Source: Arthrobacter sp. CJ23
GTDB taxonomy: Bacteria; Actinomycetota; Actinomycetes; Actinomycetales; Micrococcaceae
DNA: 64,000 nt
Assembly (NCBI RefSeq): GCF_024741795.1
Contig: NZ_CP102950.1
Coordinates: 682,001-746,000, forward strand
Direction: 5' to 3'
Shown: piece by piece, positions 54,586-62,975 of the stretch
How positions within the stretch are numbered: the first letter of the stretch is position 1
How the letters are laid out: each line of letters begins with the position of its first letter
Notes under the pieces: generated by a model
Seen by the model: the letters and a program-made list of their open reading frames with translations, nothing else
What the model was told of the DNA's origin: nothing
Database searches by the model: none
Made by a program: the position numbers and the translations under genes

Positions 54586-56247
54586 GTGACCACCGCAGCA
54601 CGCACCCTGTACCGCAACGCCAAGATCTTCACCGCCGACGGCCCGGAGACGGCCGAGGCCATGCTGGTCGACGGCGAACGCCTCGCCTACGTGGGCGAGG
54701 AATCCACGGCCCTCCGCCTGGCCGGAACCGCCACACACGTTGACCTCGGCGGCGCCTTCGTCCTGCCTGGTTTCATCGACGCCCACACGCACCTGCTCAT
54801 GATGGGCCAAGCCATGCAGAAGGTGGAACTGCGCGACGCCGCCAGCCTCCCGGAGATCCAGGCCCGGCTCCGCTCCGCCGTCGACGCCGCCCCGGATGCC
54901 GCCCGCATCCTCGGCCGCGGCTGGCTGTTCCCCGCCATCCCCGGCGGGCTGCCGACGGCGGCGATGATCGACGTCGTGATCCCGGACCGTCCCGTCTATC
55001 TGGACTCCAACGACGTCCACTCGATGTGGGTCAACAGCGCCGCGCTCGCCGAAATGGGGATCGACCGGGACACGCCGGACCCCATCGGCGGCAAGATCCA
55101 GCGGGATCCGGCCACCGGCGAGGCCACGGGAATGCTCTACGAGACCGCGGCGCAGCAGTACGCCTGGCCCACGCTGGCCTCCGTAACCACCGACGCCGAG
55201 CGGGACGCGCAGCTGGCAGGCGCCTTCGGGCACTACCTGTCCACCGGCGTCACGGGCGGGATCGACATGGCCATGGGCGAGGACGACCTCGCGGCGATGC
55301 AGCGCGCTCTGGCCGCTTCCGCCGGCGGGCCGGGCGCTTCCGGCCAGCCCGACGGCGGCGGGACCCTGCCGCTGCGCGTCACCGGGCACTGGCTCATCAC
55401 CCAGACCGGCAGCGTGGAGGGCAACCTCGCCCAAGTGGCCCGCGCATCGGAGCTGAGCCGCGAGGTCAACTCCCCGTGGCTGCGGCTCGCCGGGATCAAG
55501 ATCATTGTGGACGGCGTGATCGACAGCTGCACGGCCGCCATGAAGGAACCCTACGCGGACGGCAGCAACGCCGGGCTGATCTGGGAGCTGGAGGACCTCA
55601 AGCCGGTGGTGGCCGCCGCCGACGCGGCGGGCCTGCAGATTGCCCTGCACGCCATCGGCGATGCCGCGTCCGACGCCGCCCTGGACGCCCTCGAACACGC
55701 CTGCCTCGTCAACGGGGAGCGGGACCGGCGGCACCGGATCGAGCACCTGGAGACTGTCACCGAGGAGAACGTGCAGCGCCTGGCCCGGCTGGGGGTGGTG
55801 GCCTCGATGCAGCCCGTGCACTCCGACCCGGCCATTCAGGACAATTGGCGCTCCATGCTGGGCGACCACCGCGTTGAACGCGCCTACCCGTGGACCGAAT
55901 TCACCGAGGCCGGGGCCACCCTTGCCTTGGGCTCGGATGCGCCCACGGCCCCGCACCAGCCGCTGCCCAACATGTATGTTGCCACCACCCGGAAGTCCGC
56001 CCTGGACCAGAGCCTGCCGGCCAACCTGCCGCAGTACGCCCTGGGGCTGGCCGATGCGCTGGGACATGCCACCCGGGACGCCGCGTTTTCCTGCGGCAGG
56101 GAGCAGGATCTCGGCCGCCTTGGCACGGGCATGCTGGCCGACTTCGTGGTGCTGGACACCGACCCGTTCGACGCCGGCCTCGACTCGCTGCTGACGGCCT
56201 CCGTGGCGCTCACGGTGGTGGGCGGACAGGTGCGGTACCCGGGGTAG
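54586..56247 (+). CDS. YtcJ-like amidohydrolase, second copy
   Basis: Metal-dependent hydrolase of 553 residues. GTG start at 54586 after AAGGA. Motifs in order: DAHTH, then KIIVDGVIDSCTAAM (the conserved Lys segment), HAIGDAASD, HRIEHLETV and GSDAPTAPH with the terminal metal Asp. Same family as the gene at 4235, but the sequences differ widely. The upstream MFS gene and TetR make an inducible substrate-specific unit. Substrate not known. Confidence 0.87.
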   Translation: MTTAARTLYRNAKIFTADGPETAEAMLVDGERLAYVGEESTALRLAGTATHVDLGGAFVLPGFIDAHTHLLMMGQAMQKVELRDAASLPEIQARLRSAVDAAPDAARILGRGWLFPAIPGGLPTAAMIDVVIPDRPVYLDSNDVHSMWVNSAALAEMGIDRDTPDPIGGKIQRDPATGEATGMLYETAAQQYAWPTLASVTTDAERDAQLAGAFGHYLSTGVTGGIDMAMGEDDLAAMQRALAASAGGPGASGQPDGGGTLPLRVTGHWLITQTGSVEGNLAQVARASELSREVNSPWLRLAGIKIIVDGVIDSCTAAMKEPYADGSNAGLIWELEDLKPVVAAADAAGLQIALHAIGDAASDAALDALEHACLVNGERDRRHRIEHLETVTEENVQRLARLGVVASMQPVHSDPAIQDNWRSMLGDHRVERAYPWTEFTEAGATLALGSDAPTAPHQPLPNMYVATTRKSALDQSLPANLPQYALGLADALGHATRDAAFSCGREQDLGRLGTGMLADFVVLDTDPFDAGLDSLLTASVALTVVGGQVRYPG

Positions 56248-56298
56248 GTGGGGGTGTCTTTCCGACCGCCCCCGCAGGTCACCGCCCGGGGAAGCGGG

Positions 56299-57030
56299 CT
56301 ATCGGTAGATGGCCAGCACGTCCAGCATGAAGGCGGGGCCCTCCAGCCAGTTCTGTTCCTGGCCCGGGGCGGGGCCGTTCTGTTCCGTTTCCCGGCGCTT
56401 TTCGCGGGCGGCGGGATCCATGTCGGGGACTGAAATGAGTGGCTTCCACCGGCCTGCGTCCCACTGCGTGGTGACCTTGCCGACCACGTGCGCGTAGCCG
56501 TCGATGTCGCCGCGCAGATGCGTGCCGATAAGCTTCCCGGCGATGCGCACATCTGTTCCCTCGATGTCGCCGACAAACACCAGGTGCGATCCGAACGGAG
56601 CCCCCATGCCCTTGGCGCGGAAGTGTTCCTGAAGGTTCCGTTTGGCTCCGGGGTTCATCATGCCTGCGAACGGCCAGTAAGCCTCCAGCTGTTCCATGAG
56701 CTGCGGGAACGAGGCCCAGGGGGAGAAGGCCTTTGCGGCGTCGGGCACGAAGATCTCACATTCGAGCTCCAGGATGGCACCCCGGTGGGCTTCCTTGAGA
56801 TCGGCGTCGACGTCTGCGACGGTAATCCAGGCGCTGGCCTTGGCGTGCCGCCTGGCCAGTTTGAGCAGCTGTTCGAACTTGGCTTCAGGGGTTGCGGCCT
56901 GATCTGCGCTGTCCTGGCCGTCCTGCTCGACGCCGGAACCGGCGCCGGCCGCCTTGGGGGAGCCTGCTCCCAGTGCGCTGAGGAAACCGTCCAGCATGGG
57001 TTCGTTGAGGTAGAGAAAATTCTTCAACAT
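56299..57030 (-). CDS. DUF6414-like protein
   Basis: A 243-residue cytoplasmic protein starting [23 protein letters not shown], the N-terminal pattern I associate with DUF6414 proteins; a Gly/Ala/Gln-rich stretch ([15 protein letters not shown]) follows. The middle ([21 protein letters not shown]) and the [45 protein letters not shown] segment are mixed alpha/beta. Role unknown. Single gene; an upstream ATG at 57060 would add ten residues with no ribosome-binding site. Confidence 0.6.
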   Translation of the reverse strand: MLKNFLYLNEPMLDGFLSALGAGSPKAAGAGSGVEQDGQDSADQAATPEAKFEQLLKLARRHAKASAWITVADVDADLKEAHRGAILELECEIFVPDAAKAFSPWASFPQLMEQLEAYWPFAGMMNPGAKRNLQEHFRAKGMGAPFGSHLVFVGDIEGTDVRIAGKLIGTHLRGDIDGYAHVVGKVTTQWDAGRWKPLISVPDMDPAAREKRRETEQNGPAPGQEQNWLEGPAFMLDVLAIYR

Positions 57031-57156
57031 GAGGCAGTCTATGGCCAGGCGCAGGGGCATTCACAGGGCTGTGGGAAACCATGCCGGTGTTGGCGCTCCG
57101 CTGTTGCCGGGCCACGGCTATCATCGGAGGAATTCATCCTTCAGAGTGGAGCAATC

Positions 57157-57528
57157 ATGCAACTCGGAGCCTTCTCAATCAGCCTTGCCGTCAAGGACGT
57201 CGCGGCCTCAGCCGCGTTCCACGAGAAGCTGGGATTCAGCCACCACGGCGGCGACATCACGCAGAACTGGCTGATCCTGAAGAACGGCGAGACCGTCATC
57301 GGGCTCTTCCAGGGAATGTTTGAGGGGAACCTGCTGACCTTCAACCCTGGCTGGAACCAGGGCGCAGAAGCGCTCGAAGAATTCACCGATGTGCGCGAAC
57401 TCCAGCGGCAGCTGAAAGCCAAGGGCGTGGAGTTCACGGCCGAAGCAGACGAAGAATCCACGGGGCCGGCCAGCTTCATGGTGGTGGACCCCGACGGCAA
57501 CACGGTGCTCGTGGACCAGCACGTGTGA
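57157..57528 (+). CDS. VOC-family (glyoxalase-like) protein
   Basis: A 123-residue single VOC domain. Start ATG 57157 with GGAG 5 nt upstream. It reads [48 protein letters not shown] and ends [17 protein letters not shown], the pattern of glyoxalase/fosfomycin-resistance-like proteins, close to YaeR/extradiol-type. The metal set (one His early, Glu/Gln later) is not fully assigned. Convergent with the NAD-kinase-like gene. Confidence 0.85.
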   Translation: MQLGAFSISLAVKDVAASAAFHEKLGFSHHGGDITQNWLILKNGETVIGLFQGMFEGNLLTFNPGWNQGAEALEEFTDVRELQRQLKAKGVEFTAEADEESTGPASFMVVDPDGNTVLVDQHV

Positions 57529-57543
57529 GGTGGCTGCGGCCCC

Positions 57544-58440
57544 TTATCCCACCAGCCGCAGCGGCCGTTCGCCCAGCTGCACCGTGATTTCCTGGCCCCA
57601 GGAGGCAGTGAGCCGGTCGTCTTCCATGCCGTCGCCGAACACCACCAGCTGATCTGATGCCACGGTGATCCGGAGTGTTTCTCCGGCCTCCAGCATGCCT
57701 TCGGTCAGGGAGGTTCCGGTGATGGGTGAGGGCCAGGCTTCGCGGACGAACCAGGCCAGCCGGGAATCCGTGGGTGCCGGCAGGGCGCGCCCGCCGCGTT
57801 CCATGGCGATGGAGGCGCACCAGCCCGTGGCGCCGGTGCCGGTGGAGATGATCAGTCCGGAGGAAGACTGCCGTTCGGCCCTTCCGTCCGGCGTCGTCAG
57901 TTGGTACCGGGCCGATTGGTGCGAGGTGTGCCCGATGAAGACCTCGTTGAGTCCGGAGAGTTCCTGCCCGTCGTCGAGGCGTGCCGTCACGGTGGCGAGT
58001 TCCTGGCAGAGCAGCCGCTCCGGCCCGGCCTTGGCCGCATCGCTCAACAACGCGGCCGCGGCGGCGGGCGTGTGCCGGACCAGGACGCCAGGGTTCGCCC
58101 CCGGCTCCGGGTCGATCCCGATGACGGGCTGCCCGTTGAGGTATTTGGCCGCGTTGGCAACGAGCCCGTCCTGGCCCACCACGGCGATGATGTCCTCCGG
58201 GGTGAGCAGGAAACGGCTGAGATCGGCACGCTCCACGTCGGCGCGGCGCCACTCGCCCGGAACCGCGGCGCGGACGGTTACCAGGGCTGCGGTCAGGCGG
58301 TCGTGGCGTTCCTGGACGTCCTGGATGCTGCGGCCCCTGGTGCGGAGGAAGAACTCGGCCTGGCCGCGGGTGGCGTGCCGGTCCAGGAGTTCCTGGAGTT
58401 CGGTGCGCCGGTGGACGATGACGAGACGGGGGTTTGCCAT
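57544..58440 (-). CDS. NAD kinase-like protein (divergent ATP-NAD kinase family)
   Basis: A 298-residue protein of the NAD-kinase/diacylglycerol-kinase superfamily. The nucleotide loop region reads VVGQDGLVANAAKYLNGQPVIGIDP: the usual GGDGT is GQDGL here, keeping the Asp-Gly. The second motif is LIISTGTGATGWCASI in place of TPTGSTAY. An N-terminal helical extension of about 70 residues is extra. It lies 9 nt downstream of the SPFH gene, same operon, under the NrtR palindromes. It may phosphorylate NAD(H) or another nucleotide, or be a sensor. Confidence 0.78.
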   Translation of the reverse strand: MANPRLVIVHRRTELQELLDRHATRGQAEFFLRTRGRSIQDVQERHDRLTAALVTVRAAVPGEWRRADVERADLSRFLLTPEDIIAVVGQDGLVANAAKYLNGQPVIGIDPEPGANPGVLVRHTPAAAAALLSDAAKAGPERLLCQELATVTARLDDGQELSGLNEVFIGHTSHQSARYQLTTPDGRAERQSSSGLIISTGTGATGWCASIAMERGGRALPAPTDSRLAWFVREAWPSPITGTSLTEGMLEAGETLRITVASDQLVVFGDGMEDDRLTASWGQEITVQLGERPLRLVG

Positions 58441-58449
58441 GACCGGATC

Positions 58450-59463
58450 CTACTTCTCGATGCTGCCGGCGGGCTCCCGGAACAGTCCGGCGAGGGCCCC
58501 GCTCAGGAGGTCGGGGGTGATGGTGAGGTTGCCGATGTTGGGCAGTGATCCGGCGGCGTCACGCAGGGCCAAGGCCAGCAAGGTGGACTGCTCCATGCCG
58601 CGGTAGACCTCCATGGTGGCGGCCTCGCGTGCAGCAGCGGCCTCGCCCACCAGCCGAATCTGGTTCGCTTCGGCGGTGGCGCCGATGCCCTGGCGTTCGG
58701 CCGAAGCCTGGGCCTGGATGAGTCCCGCGGCGGCCAATTCCTCGGCCTCGCGCCGTGCGTTGGCGCCTTCCTGGGCCACCAGGTGTTCGCGGCGCGTGGC
58801 GAGTTCGATCTGGCTGGCCATCTCGTTCTCGGAGATGGTCCGTTCACGCTCGACGGCGACTGCGCGGCGTTCGTAGACGGCCCGGTCCGCTTCGGCCTGG
58901 AGCTGTTCGCGGACCGGCGTCTGCAGCGCCCGTTCGACGTCGGACTCCGGCCGGACGGCCAGGACCTGCACGCCAAGGATCTCGATCCCGGTGGACAGCA
59001 GCCGGGTGTCCGCGCGCAGTGCTTCGGCGAGGACGTTGCGGAGCTGGCTGACCCCGCGCGCCAGTGCTTCGGCCAGCGTGGTGGTGGCGATCTGGTCGAT
59101 CGCGTGGCTCTGGCACAGCTGGCCGATGATCGTGGCCACCTGTTCGCGCCCGGTGGCCGGTGCCGATCCGGCAGACTGGAGCCCGAAATCGAGCCGGCTG
59201 GAGACGGACACGGGGTCGATGAAGCGGTAGGTCACGTTGGCCTGGACGCTCACGTCCTGGTGGTCCCGGGTGATGGCGTGGAAGAGCGTGGGCAGTTCCT
59301 GGTCGTCCACGGGAACCTCGCTGAGCACGGAGTTCGCCGGCCGGAACCAGAACGCCTGCCCCACGCCCTGGTGCTTGACCTGGCCCTTCTGCAGGTGGAC
59401 GACGTACCCGGTGGGGCTGCCCAGGAAGTGGCTGATCCAGGGGTAGCGCTTGATGCTGGCCAT
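58450..59463 (-). CDS. SPFH/band-7 domain protein
   Basis: A 337-residue protein of the stomatin/prohibitin/flotillin type without an N-terminal transmembrane helix. Start ATG 59463 behind GAGGAG. SPFH domain to about residue 200 (PVDDQELPTLFHAITRDHQDVSVQANVTYRFIDP, VRPESDVERALQTPVREQLQAEADRAVYERRAVAVERERTISENEM), then a coiled-coil rich in Ala/Glu (REAEELAAAGLIQAQASAERQGIGATAEANQIRLVGEAAAARE). Forms oligomeric rings or scaffolds at membranes. Leads the operon with the NAD-kinase-like gene. Confidence 0.87.
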   Translation of the reverse strand: MASIKRYPWISHFLGSPTGYVVHLQKGQVKHQGVGQAFWFRPANSVLSEVPVDDQELPTLFHAITRDHQDVSVQANVTYRFIDPVSVSSRLDFGLQSAGSAPATGREQVATIIGQLCQSHAIDQIATTTLAEALARGVSQLRNVLAEALRADTRLLSTGIEILGVQVLAVRPESDVERALQTPVREQLQAEADRAVYERRAVAVERERTISENEMASQIELATRREHLVAQEGANARREAEELAAAGLIQAQASAERQGIGATAEANQIRLVGEAAAAREAATMEVYRGMEQSTLLALALRDAAGSLPNIGNLTITPDLLSGALAGLFREPAGSIEK

Positions 59464-59483
59464 GGTGGTCTCCTCAATCGTTG

Positions 59484-59504
59484 TTATCGTCATTTTGACG
59501 ATAA
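59484..59504. promoter_or_regulatory. NrtR-type operator O1
   Basis: Perfect palindrome: TTATCGTCA (59484-59492), centre TTT, TGACGATAA (59496-59504). It sits 21 nt before the SPFH start, in the divergent promoter region of the NrtR gene. Length and symmetry fit the 21-bp boxes known for NrtR regulators. Confidence 0.82.
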
Positions 59505-59528
59505 TCAAACAGTAGAGCGCGAGGAGCC

Positions 59529-59549
59529 TTATTGTCAATGTGACGATAA
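59529..59549. promoter_or_regulatory. NrtR-type operator O2
   Basis: TTATTGTCA (59529-59537), centre ATG, TGACGATAA (59541-59549); the left arm has one change from O1. It is 45 bp from O1 and 18 nt before the NrtR start, so one site faces each gene; autoregulation is likely. Confidence 0.82.
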
Positions 59550-59566
59550 CTACCTACGATGGATCC

Positions 59567-60301
59567 ATGCCCGAATCCCACCCGGCGCCGGCGCGCTTCC
59601 CGGTGACTGTCGACGTCGTCGCCCTTACAGTGCGCGACGGCGCGCTGAACGTCCTGCTGATCACCCGCCTCATCGAGCCGTTCCGCGGGAAGCTCGCCCT
59701 CCCCGGCGGTTTCGTGCTGGCCGGAGAGGATCTGCTCGAGGCGGCCGGCCGGGAACTGGCTGAGGAGACCGGCGTCGGGCAGGTTCCCGGGCACTTGGAG
59801 CAGTTGGGGAGTTATGGGCCAAAGGGGCGCGACCCGCGGGGGGATATTCTCACGGTCGCCCACCTGCTGCTGGCGCCCGACTTCCCCGTCCTTGCGGCCG
59901 GGAGCGACGCCGAGCATGCGGCCTGGTATCCGGTCAGCGAGGTGCTGGACGGTGAGGTGCGGCTGGCTTTCGACCACGAGCGGATTCTCGCCGATGCCCT
60001 GGAGCGGGCGAAGTCGAAGCTCGAATACTCGCCCCTGGGCGCGGCCTTCTGCGGCGAGGAATTCACCATCGCCCAACTCCGCGCCGTCTATGAGGCCGTG
60101 TGGGGTACTCGCCTGGACCCTCGCAATTTCCACCGCAAAGCGACTGGCACGCCCGGGTTCCTGGAGGACACGGGTCGGATGACAGCAGGCGACGCCGGCC
60201 GGCCGGCTGCGCTCTTCCGGCTCGCCGAGGCAGCCCGGACGACGGCGGGACAGGCCGCGCGGGCCGTGCTCAACCCACCGCTGATGCGGCCGGGGGAGTG
60301 A
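59567..60301 (+). CDS. nrtR: NrtR-type regulator (Nudix domain plus winged helix)
   Basis: A 244-residue transcription regulator. The Nudix-like domain (residues 1-150) keeps most of the box: GGFVLAGEDLLEAAGRELAEETGV, i.e. GX5EX7REXXEEXGX, so weak hydrolase activity is possible. The C-terminal domain (CGEEFTIAQLRAVYEAVWGTRLDPRNFHRKATGTPGFLEDTGR) is the NrtR winged helix. NrtR regulators sense ADP-ribose or NAD-related metabolites and control NAD metabolism genes; here the neighbour is an NAD-kinase-like gene. Confidence 0.85.
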   Translation: MPESHPAPARFPVTVDVVALTVRDGALNVLLITRLIEPFRGKLALPGGFVLAGEDLLEAAGRELAEETGVGQVPGHLEQLGSYGPKGRDPRGDILTVAHLLLAPDFPVLAAGSDAEHAAWYPVSEVLDGEVRLAFDHERILADALERAKSKLEYSPLGAAFCGEEFTIAQLRAVYEAVWGTRLDPRNFHRKATGTPGFLEDTGRMTAGDAGRPAALFRLAEAARTTAGQAARAVLNPPLMRPGE

Positions 60302-60410
60302 CGCCTTGGTCAGTCCGGTTCCGTGCAAAGGTGTCCGGAGGGTCTAGAACGACCGTTATCTGGAGTCCCTGGAGCGGTAGCGTGCTCTGACCTGCTGCCC
60401 GCGCCGGCCG

Positions 60411-60908
60411 TTAGGTCTGGTTCTCGCGGTCGTGGAGCAGAACGCGGAGCAGGCCTTCGAGCTGTTCGCGTTGGCTGGTTGTCAATGTGGAGAGCAGGCG
60501 TTTTTCGTTGACGAGATAGTCGCGCAAGGCCACATCTATGATCTCGCGGCCTCGCGAGGTGAGGGCGATGCGGATCGTGCGGCGGCTGCGCGGGTCGACC
60601 TGGCGGGTGATGAGATCCTTGGCGAGGAGTCGGTCAAGCCTGTTTGTGATCGCACCCGATGTGACCAGGGCGCTGTCGGCAAGCTGTCCCGCGGTCAGGC
60701 CGTTCCCGTCGGTGTCTGCCCTCCGCAGGGTCGCAAGGATGTCGAACTCTCCCGCTTGTAGACCGTGCTCAGTGAATACATCCTGCAATTCGCGCTCGAA
60801 CAGACGTGTGAGGCGGTATAACCTTCCGAGCACGCCCATCGGGCCGACATCGCTATCAGGGTGCACCTGCGCCCATTGGGCGATGATGCGGTCGACGCTG
60901 TCTTCCAC
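60411..60908 (-). CDS. MarR-family regulator
   Basis: A 165-residue MarR protein with GTG start at 60908 and AGAGG upstream. Winged helix: FDILATLRRADTDGNGLTAGQLADSALVTSGAITNRLDRLLAKDLITRQVDPRSRRTIRIALTSRG is the full MarR DNA-binding pattern, flanked by dimer helices. It is divergent from an EamA transporter; the intergenic region has several short palindromes with TTCAAC/GTTGAA half-sites. GC of this and the following genes looks lower than upstream, and they lie close to an integrase fragment. Confidence 0.9.
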   Translation of the reverse strand: MEDSVDRIIAQWAQVHPDSDVGPMGVLGRLYRLTRLFERELQDVFTEHGLQAGEFDILATLRRADTDGNGLTAGQLADSALVTSGAITNRLDRLLAKDLITRQVDPRSRRTIRIALTSRGREIIDVALRDYLVNEKRLLSTLTTSQREQLEGLLRVLLHDRENQT

Positions 60909-60943
60909 TGAAACCTCTTAGCGTTGAAATGTTTGACGCGAGT

Positions 60944-60984
60944 CAGACTACCATCGTAGTCTGTTCAACGTTGAATAGTTGAAC
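60944..60984. promoter_or_regulatory. Palindromes between MarR and EamA genes
   Basis: CAGACTAC-catc-GTAGTCTG (60944-60963) is followed by the perfect 12-mer TTCAACGTTGAA (60964-60975) and another GTTGAAC (60978-60984) pairing with GTTCAAC (60963-60969). Candidate MarR sites covering the EamA promoter. Confidence 0.6.
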
Positions 60985-60999
60985 GTTAAGGAGTTAATC

Positions 61000-61926
61000 G
61001 TGAACAGACTGCAGACCACGCTGCTCACCGCGATCGCACCTGCAGTGTGGGGGACGACGTACATAGTGACGACCGAGCTACTGCCCCCGGGGCATCCACT
61101 GTTCGCCTCGCTGGTTCGGGCATTGCCGGCAGGCTTGCTCGCGATCGTGCTGGCCCGTGCGCTACCTACGGGTGCCTGGTGGTGGAAATCGGCCGTGCTG
61201 GGCGTGCTGAACATCGGTGCCTTCTTCCCACTGCTGTTCGTTGCCGCTTACCAGCTACCTGGCGGCGTGGCCGCCACCCTCGGGGCTGCGCAACCGCTGG
61301 TCGTCGCCATCCTCGTCGTGATCATCCTGCGTGAGCCGATCTCCGCGTGGCGCCTGTCATGGGGGATCGTCGGAATTGCTGGCGTCGCCCTGGTCGTCCT
61401 GCGCTCCACAGCGACACTCGACGGGGTCGGCATGGCCGCCGGTCTGCTCGGCACGGTGTCCATGGGCTTCGGCATCACCCTCACCAAGAAGTGGGGTCGG
61501 CCCGCAGGGGCGCCTGCAATGAGCCTGGCCGGATGGCAGCTGACAGCCGGAGGGCTATTCCTCCTGCCGATCACGCTGCTCTTCGAGGGAATGCCCACGA
61601 CCATCGACAGCTCGGCGCTGGCCGGTTACATCTGGCTGGGACTCATCGGGGGGCTTCTGACTTACACGCTGTGGTTCAGCGGGATCGCCCGCCTCCCCGT
61701 CGCCTCGGCCGCTGTGCTGGGACTGCTCTCACCACTGGTCGCAGCAGCCCTTGGAGCACTCCTCCTTGGCGAAGCCCTAAGCGCAATCCAGCTGCTCGGA
61801 TTCGCCCTTGCCTTGGCAGCAATCGCCGCCGGCCAGATCAGCCCCGGCAGAAAACCACCTACGGGCACGAACGCCGACGTCAAGCAGCCGGCGATGGCCG
61901 CCGCAGAGAGAAGGAGAGCATCATGA
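61000..61926 (+). CDS. EamA-family (DMT superfamily) transporter
   Basis: Inner-membrane exporter-type protein of 308 residues with about ten helices in two EamA halves. GTG start at 61000 follows AAGGAG. The first half reads TAIAPAVWGTTYIVTTELLPPGHPLFASLVRALPAGLLAI and ends QPLVVAILVVIILREPIS; the second half ends LSPLVAAALGALLLGEALSAIQLLG. The C-terminus is a basic, Ala-rich tail. The ATGA overlap joins it to the NmrA-like pseudogene. Substrate unknown. Confidence 0.9.
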   Translation: MNRLQTTLLTAIAPAVWGTTYIVTTELLPPGHPLFASLVRALPAGLLAIVLARALPTGAWWWKSAVLGVLNIGAFFPLLFVAAYQLPGGVAATLGAAQPLVVAILVVIILREPISAWRLSWGIVGIAGVALVVLRSTATLDGVGMAAGLLGTVSMGFGITLTKKWGRPAGAPAMSLAGWQLTAGGLFLLPITLLFEGMPTTIDSSALAGYIWLGLIGGLLTYTLWFSGIARLPVASAAVLGLLSPLVAAALGALLLGEALSAIQLLGFALALAAIAAGQISPGRKPPTGTNADVKQPAMAAAERRRAS

Positions 61927-62422
61927 AGATCGCCGTTATCGGAGCGACGGGAATGGCAGGCTCCCGCATCGCGGCACAGCACGACGTCATCGTGCTCGCC
62001 ACCAGGCCAGCTCCCGGCGCGGAGGATGACGTCAGCTCCGTGGTGACCACGGTTCTGGGTGCGGCCCTGAACTTCGGGCGTCGCGTCGTCGTGATCGGCG
62101 GCGCTGGCCCACTCCAGAGCTCCGACTCAGAGCAACTCGTAATCGACGACCCGCGCTTCGTCCCCCGACAGTGGCGAACCATCGCACAGGTCAGCGTCGA
62201 CTAGTTCAACGCCTGCGCCACACATCCCGCGGACTGGACCTACCTGAGCCCGCCTGCACTATTCGGACCCGGCACACGGACAGGGACCTACCGCCGGGGA
62301 GGAAACCAGATCCCCATCGATCTAAGAGGCGAGTCACGGATATCGGCCGAAGACCTCGCCGTTGCCGCACTGGACGAGGTCGAGACGCCGAACCAGGGTT
62401 GGGCCACTTCACCGTTGCGTAT
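61923..62422 (+). pseudogene. NmrA-like NAD(P)-binding protein, degraded
   Basis: Starts well as MKIAVIGATGMAGSRI at ATG 61923, overlapping the EamA stop, then jumps to AAQHDVIVLATRPAPGAEDDVSSVV: about 50-60 residues of the NAD(P)-binding domain that relatives carry between these segments are missing. After VSVD an in-frame TAG (62202-62204) stands where relatives have Gln, and the same frame continues as FNACATHPADWTYLSPPALFGPGTRTG to RISAEDLAVAALDEVETP. The last piece HFTVAY is one frame off (from about 62405). Three separate lesions make it non-functional; relatives are about 200-residue YwnB/NmrA proteins. Confidence 0.82.
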
Positions 62423-62473
62423 TGGACGCCCTGCCTGTGAGTCGACGTGGCTGTGGCGAGGAGCCTCTGATGT

Positions 62474-62809
62474 TTGTCCAACGGGTGGTCTGAGTTCCCT
62501 GGCGACGACGGCAAGTACATGAAGCGGGGCGGTACAAGCCAGACAAGCAGGGGCTGGTTCGTAGGTGCGCTTGGCCGCGCTGGTCTTGAACGAATGACAG
62601 TGCACAACCTCCGCCATACTGCCGCGTCGCTAGCGATCTCGGCAGGGGCAAACGTAAAAAGCGTCCCGGCAATGCTTGGGCATGCGTCCGCAACAATGAC
62701 GCTGGACACCTACGCTGACCTGTTCCCGGATGACCTTGACGCCGTAGCAGTCGCGCTCGATGCCGCAGCATCACAACAGGTGGCGCTCAAAGTGCGCTCA
62801 CGGGACTAA
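62474..62809 (+). pseudogene. Tyrosine recombinase/phage integrase, C-terminal fragment
   Basis: Only the C-terminal third of an integrase is left, 111 residues from TTG 62474. It has the box II pattern VHNLRHTAASLAISAGANVKSVPAMLGHASATMTLDTYADLFPDDLDAV with His, Arg, His and the nucleophile Tyr in place; the first catalytic Arg and the whole N-terminal arm-binding and core-binding domains are absent. The sequence upstream is the NmrA-like pseudogene, so a deletion fused the two. Probably inactive. Confidence 0.88.
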
Positions 62810-62869
62810 ATTACAAAAAGCGAGGCGCCTAGTTCGCTGTGTTATCAACGATCTAGACGCCTTGCTACT

Positions 62870-62951
62870 TGGCGGTGACGGTGGGATTTGAAACCTCTCC
62901 CGCGCCACTACTGGAGAGGAAAACCGCTAGATTCCGCGGTTTTACGTCACC
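62870..62951 (-). other. tRNA-Ser-like attachment-site remnant
   Basis: On the minus strand, GGTGACG (62951-62945) can pair with CGTCACC (62880-62874), which is followed by G and CCA (62873-62870) as in a serine tRNA acceptor end; GGTTTCAAATCC resembles a T-loop. Two strong hairpins lie between (62920-62943 and 62894-62919). A D-arm and a proper five-pair T-stem are lacking, so this is not a normal tRNA gene. Best read as the tRNA 3' end kept at a prophage or island attachment site next to the integrase fragment. Confidence 0.45.
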
Positions 62952-62975
62952 GTAAATCACCATGTTTCACGGCAA

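Noticed and set aside
61000..62204. Intact two-gene operon EamA plus NAD(P)-binding protein
   Set aside because: The second frame lacks the middle of the domain and resumes after a TAG, so it is a pseudogene rather than a short real protein.
62870..62951. Functional tRNA gene
   Set aside because: Acceptor match and CCA are good but D-arm and T-stem are missing, so I call it only a tRNA-like remnant.
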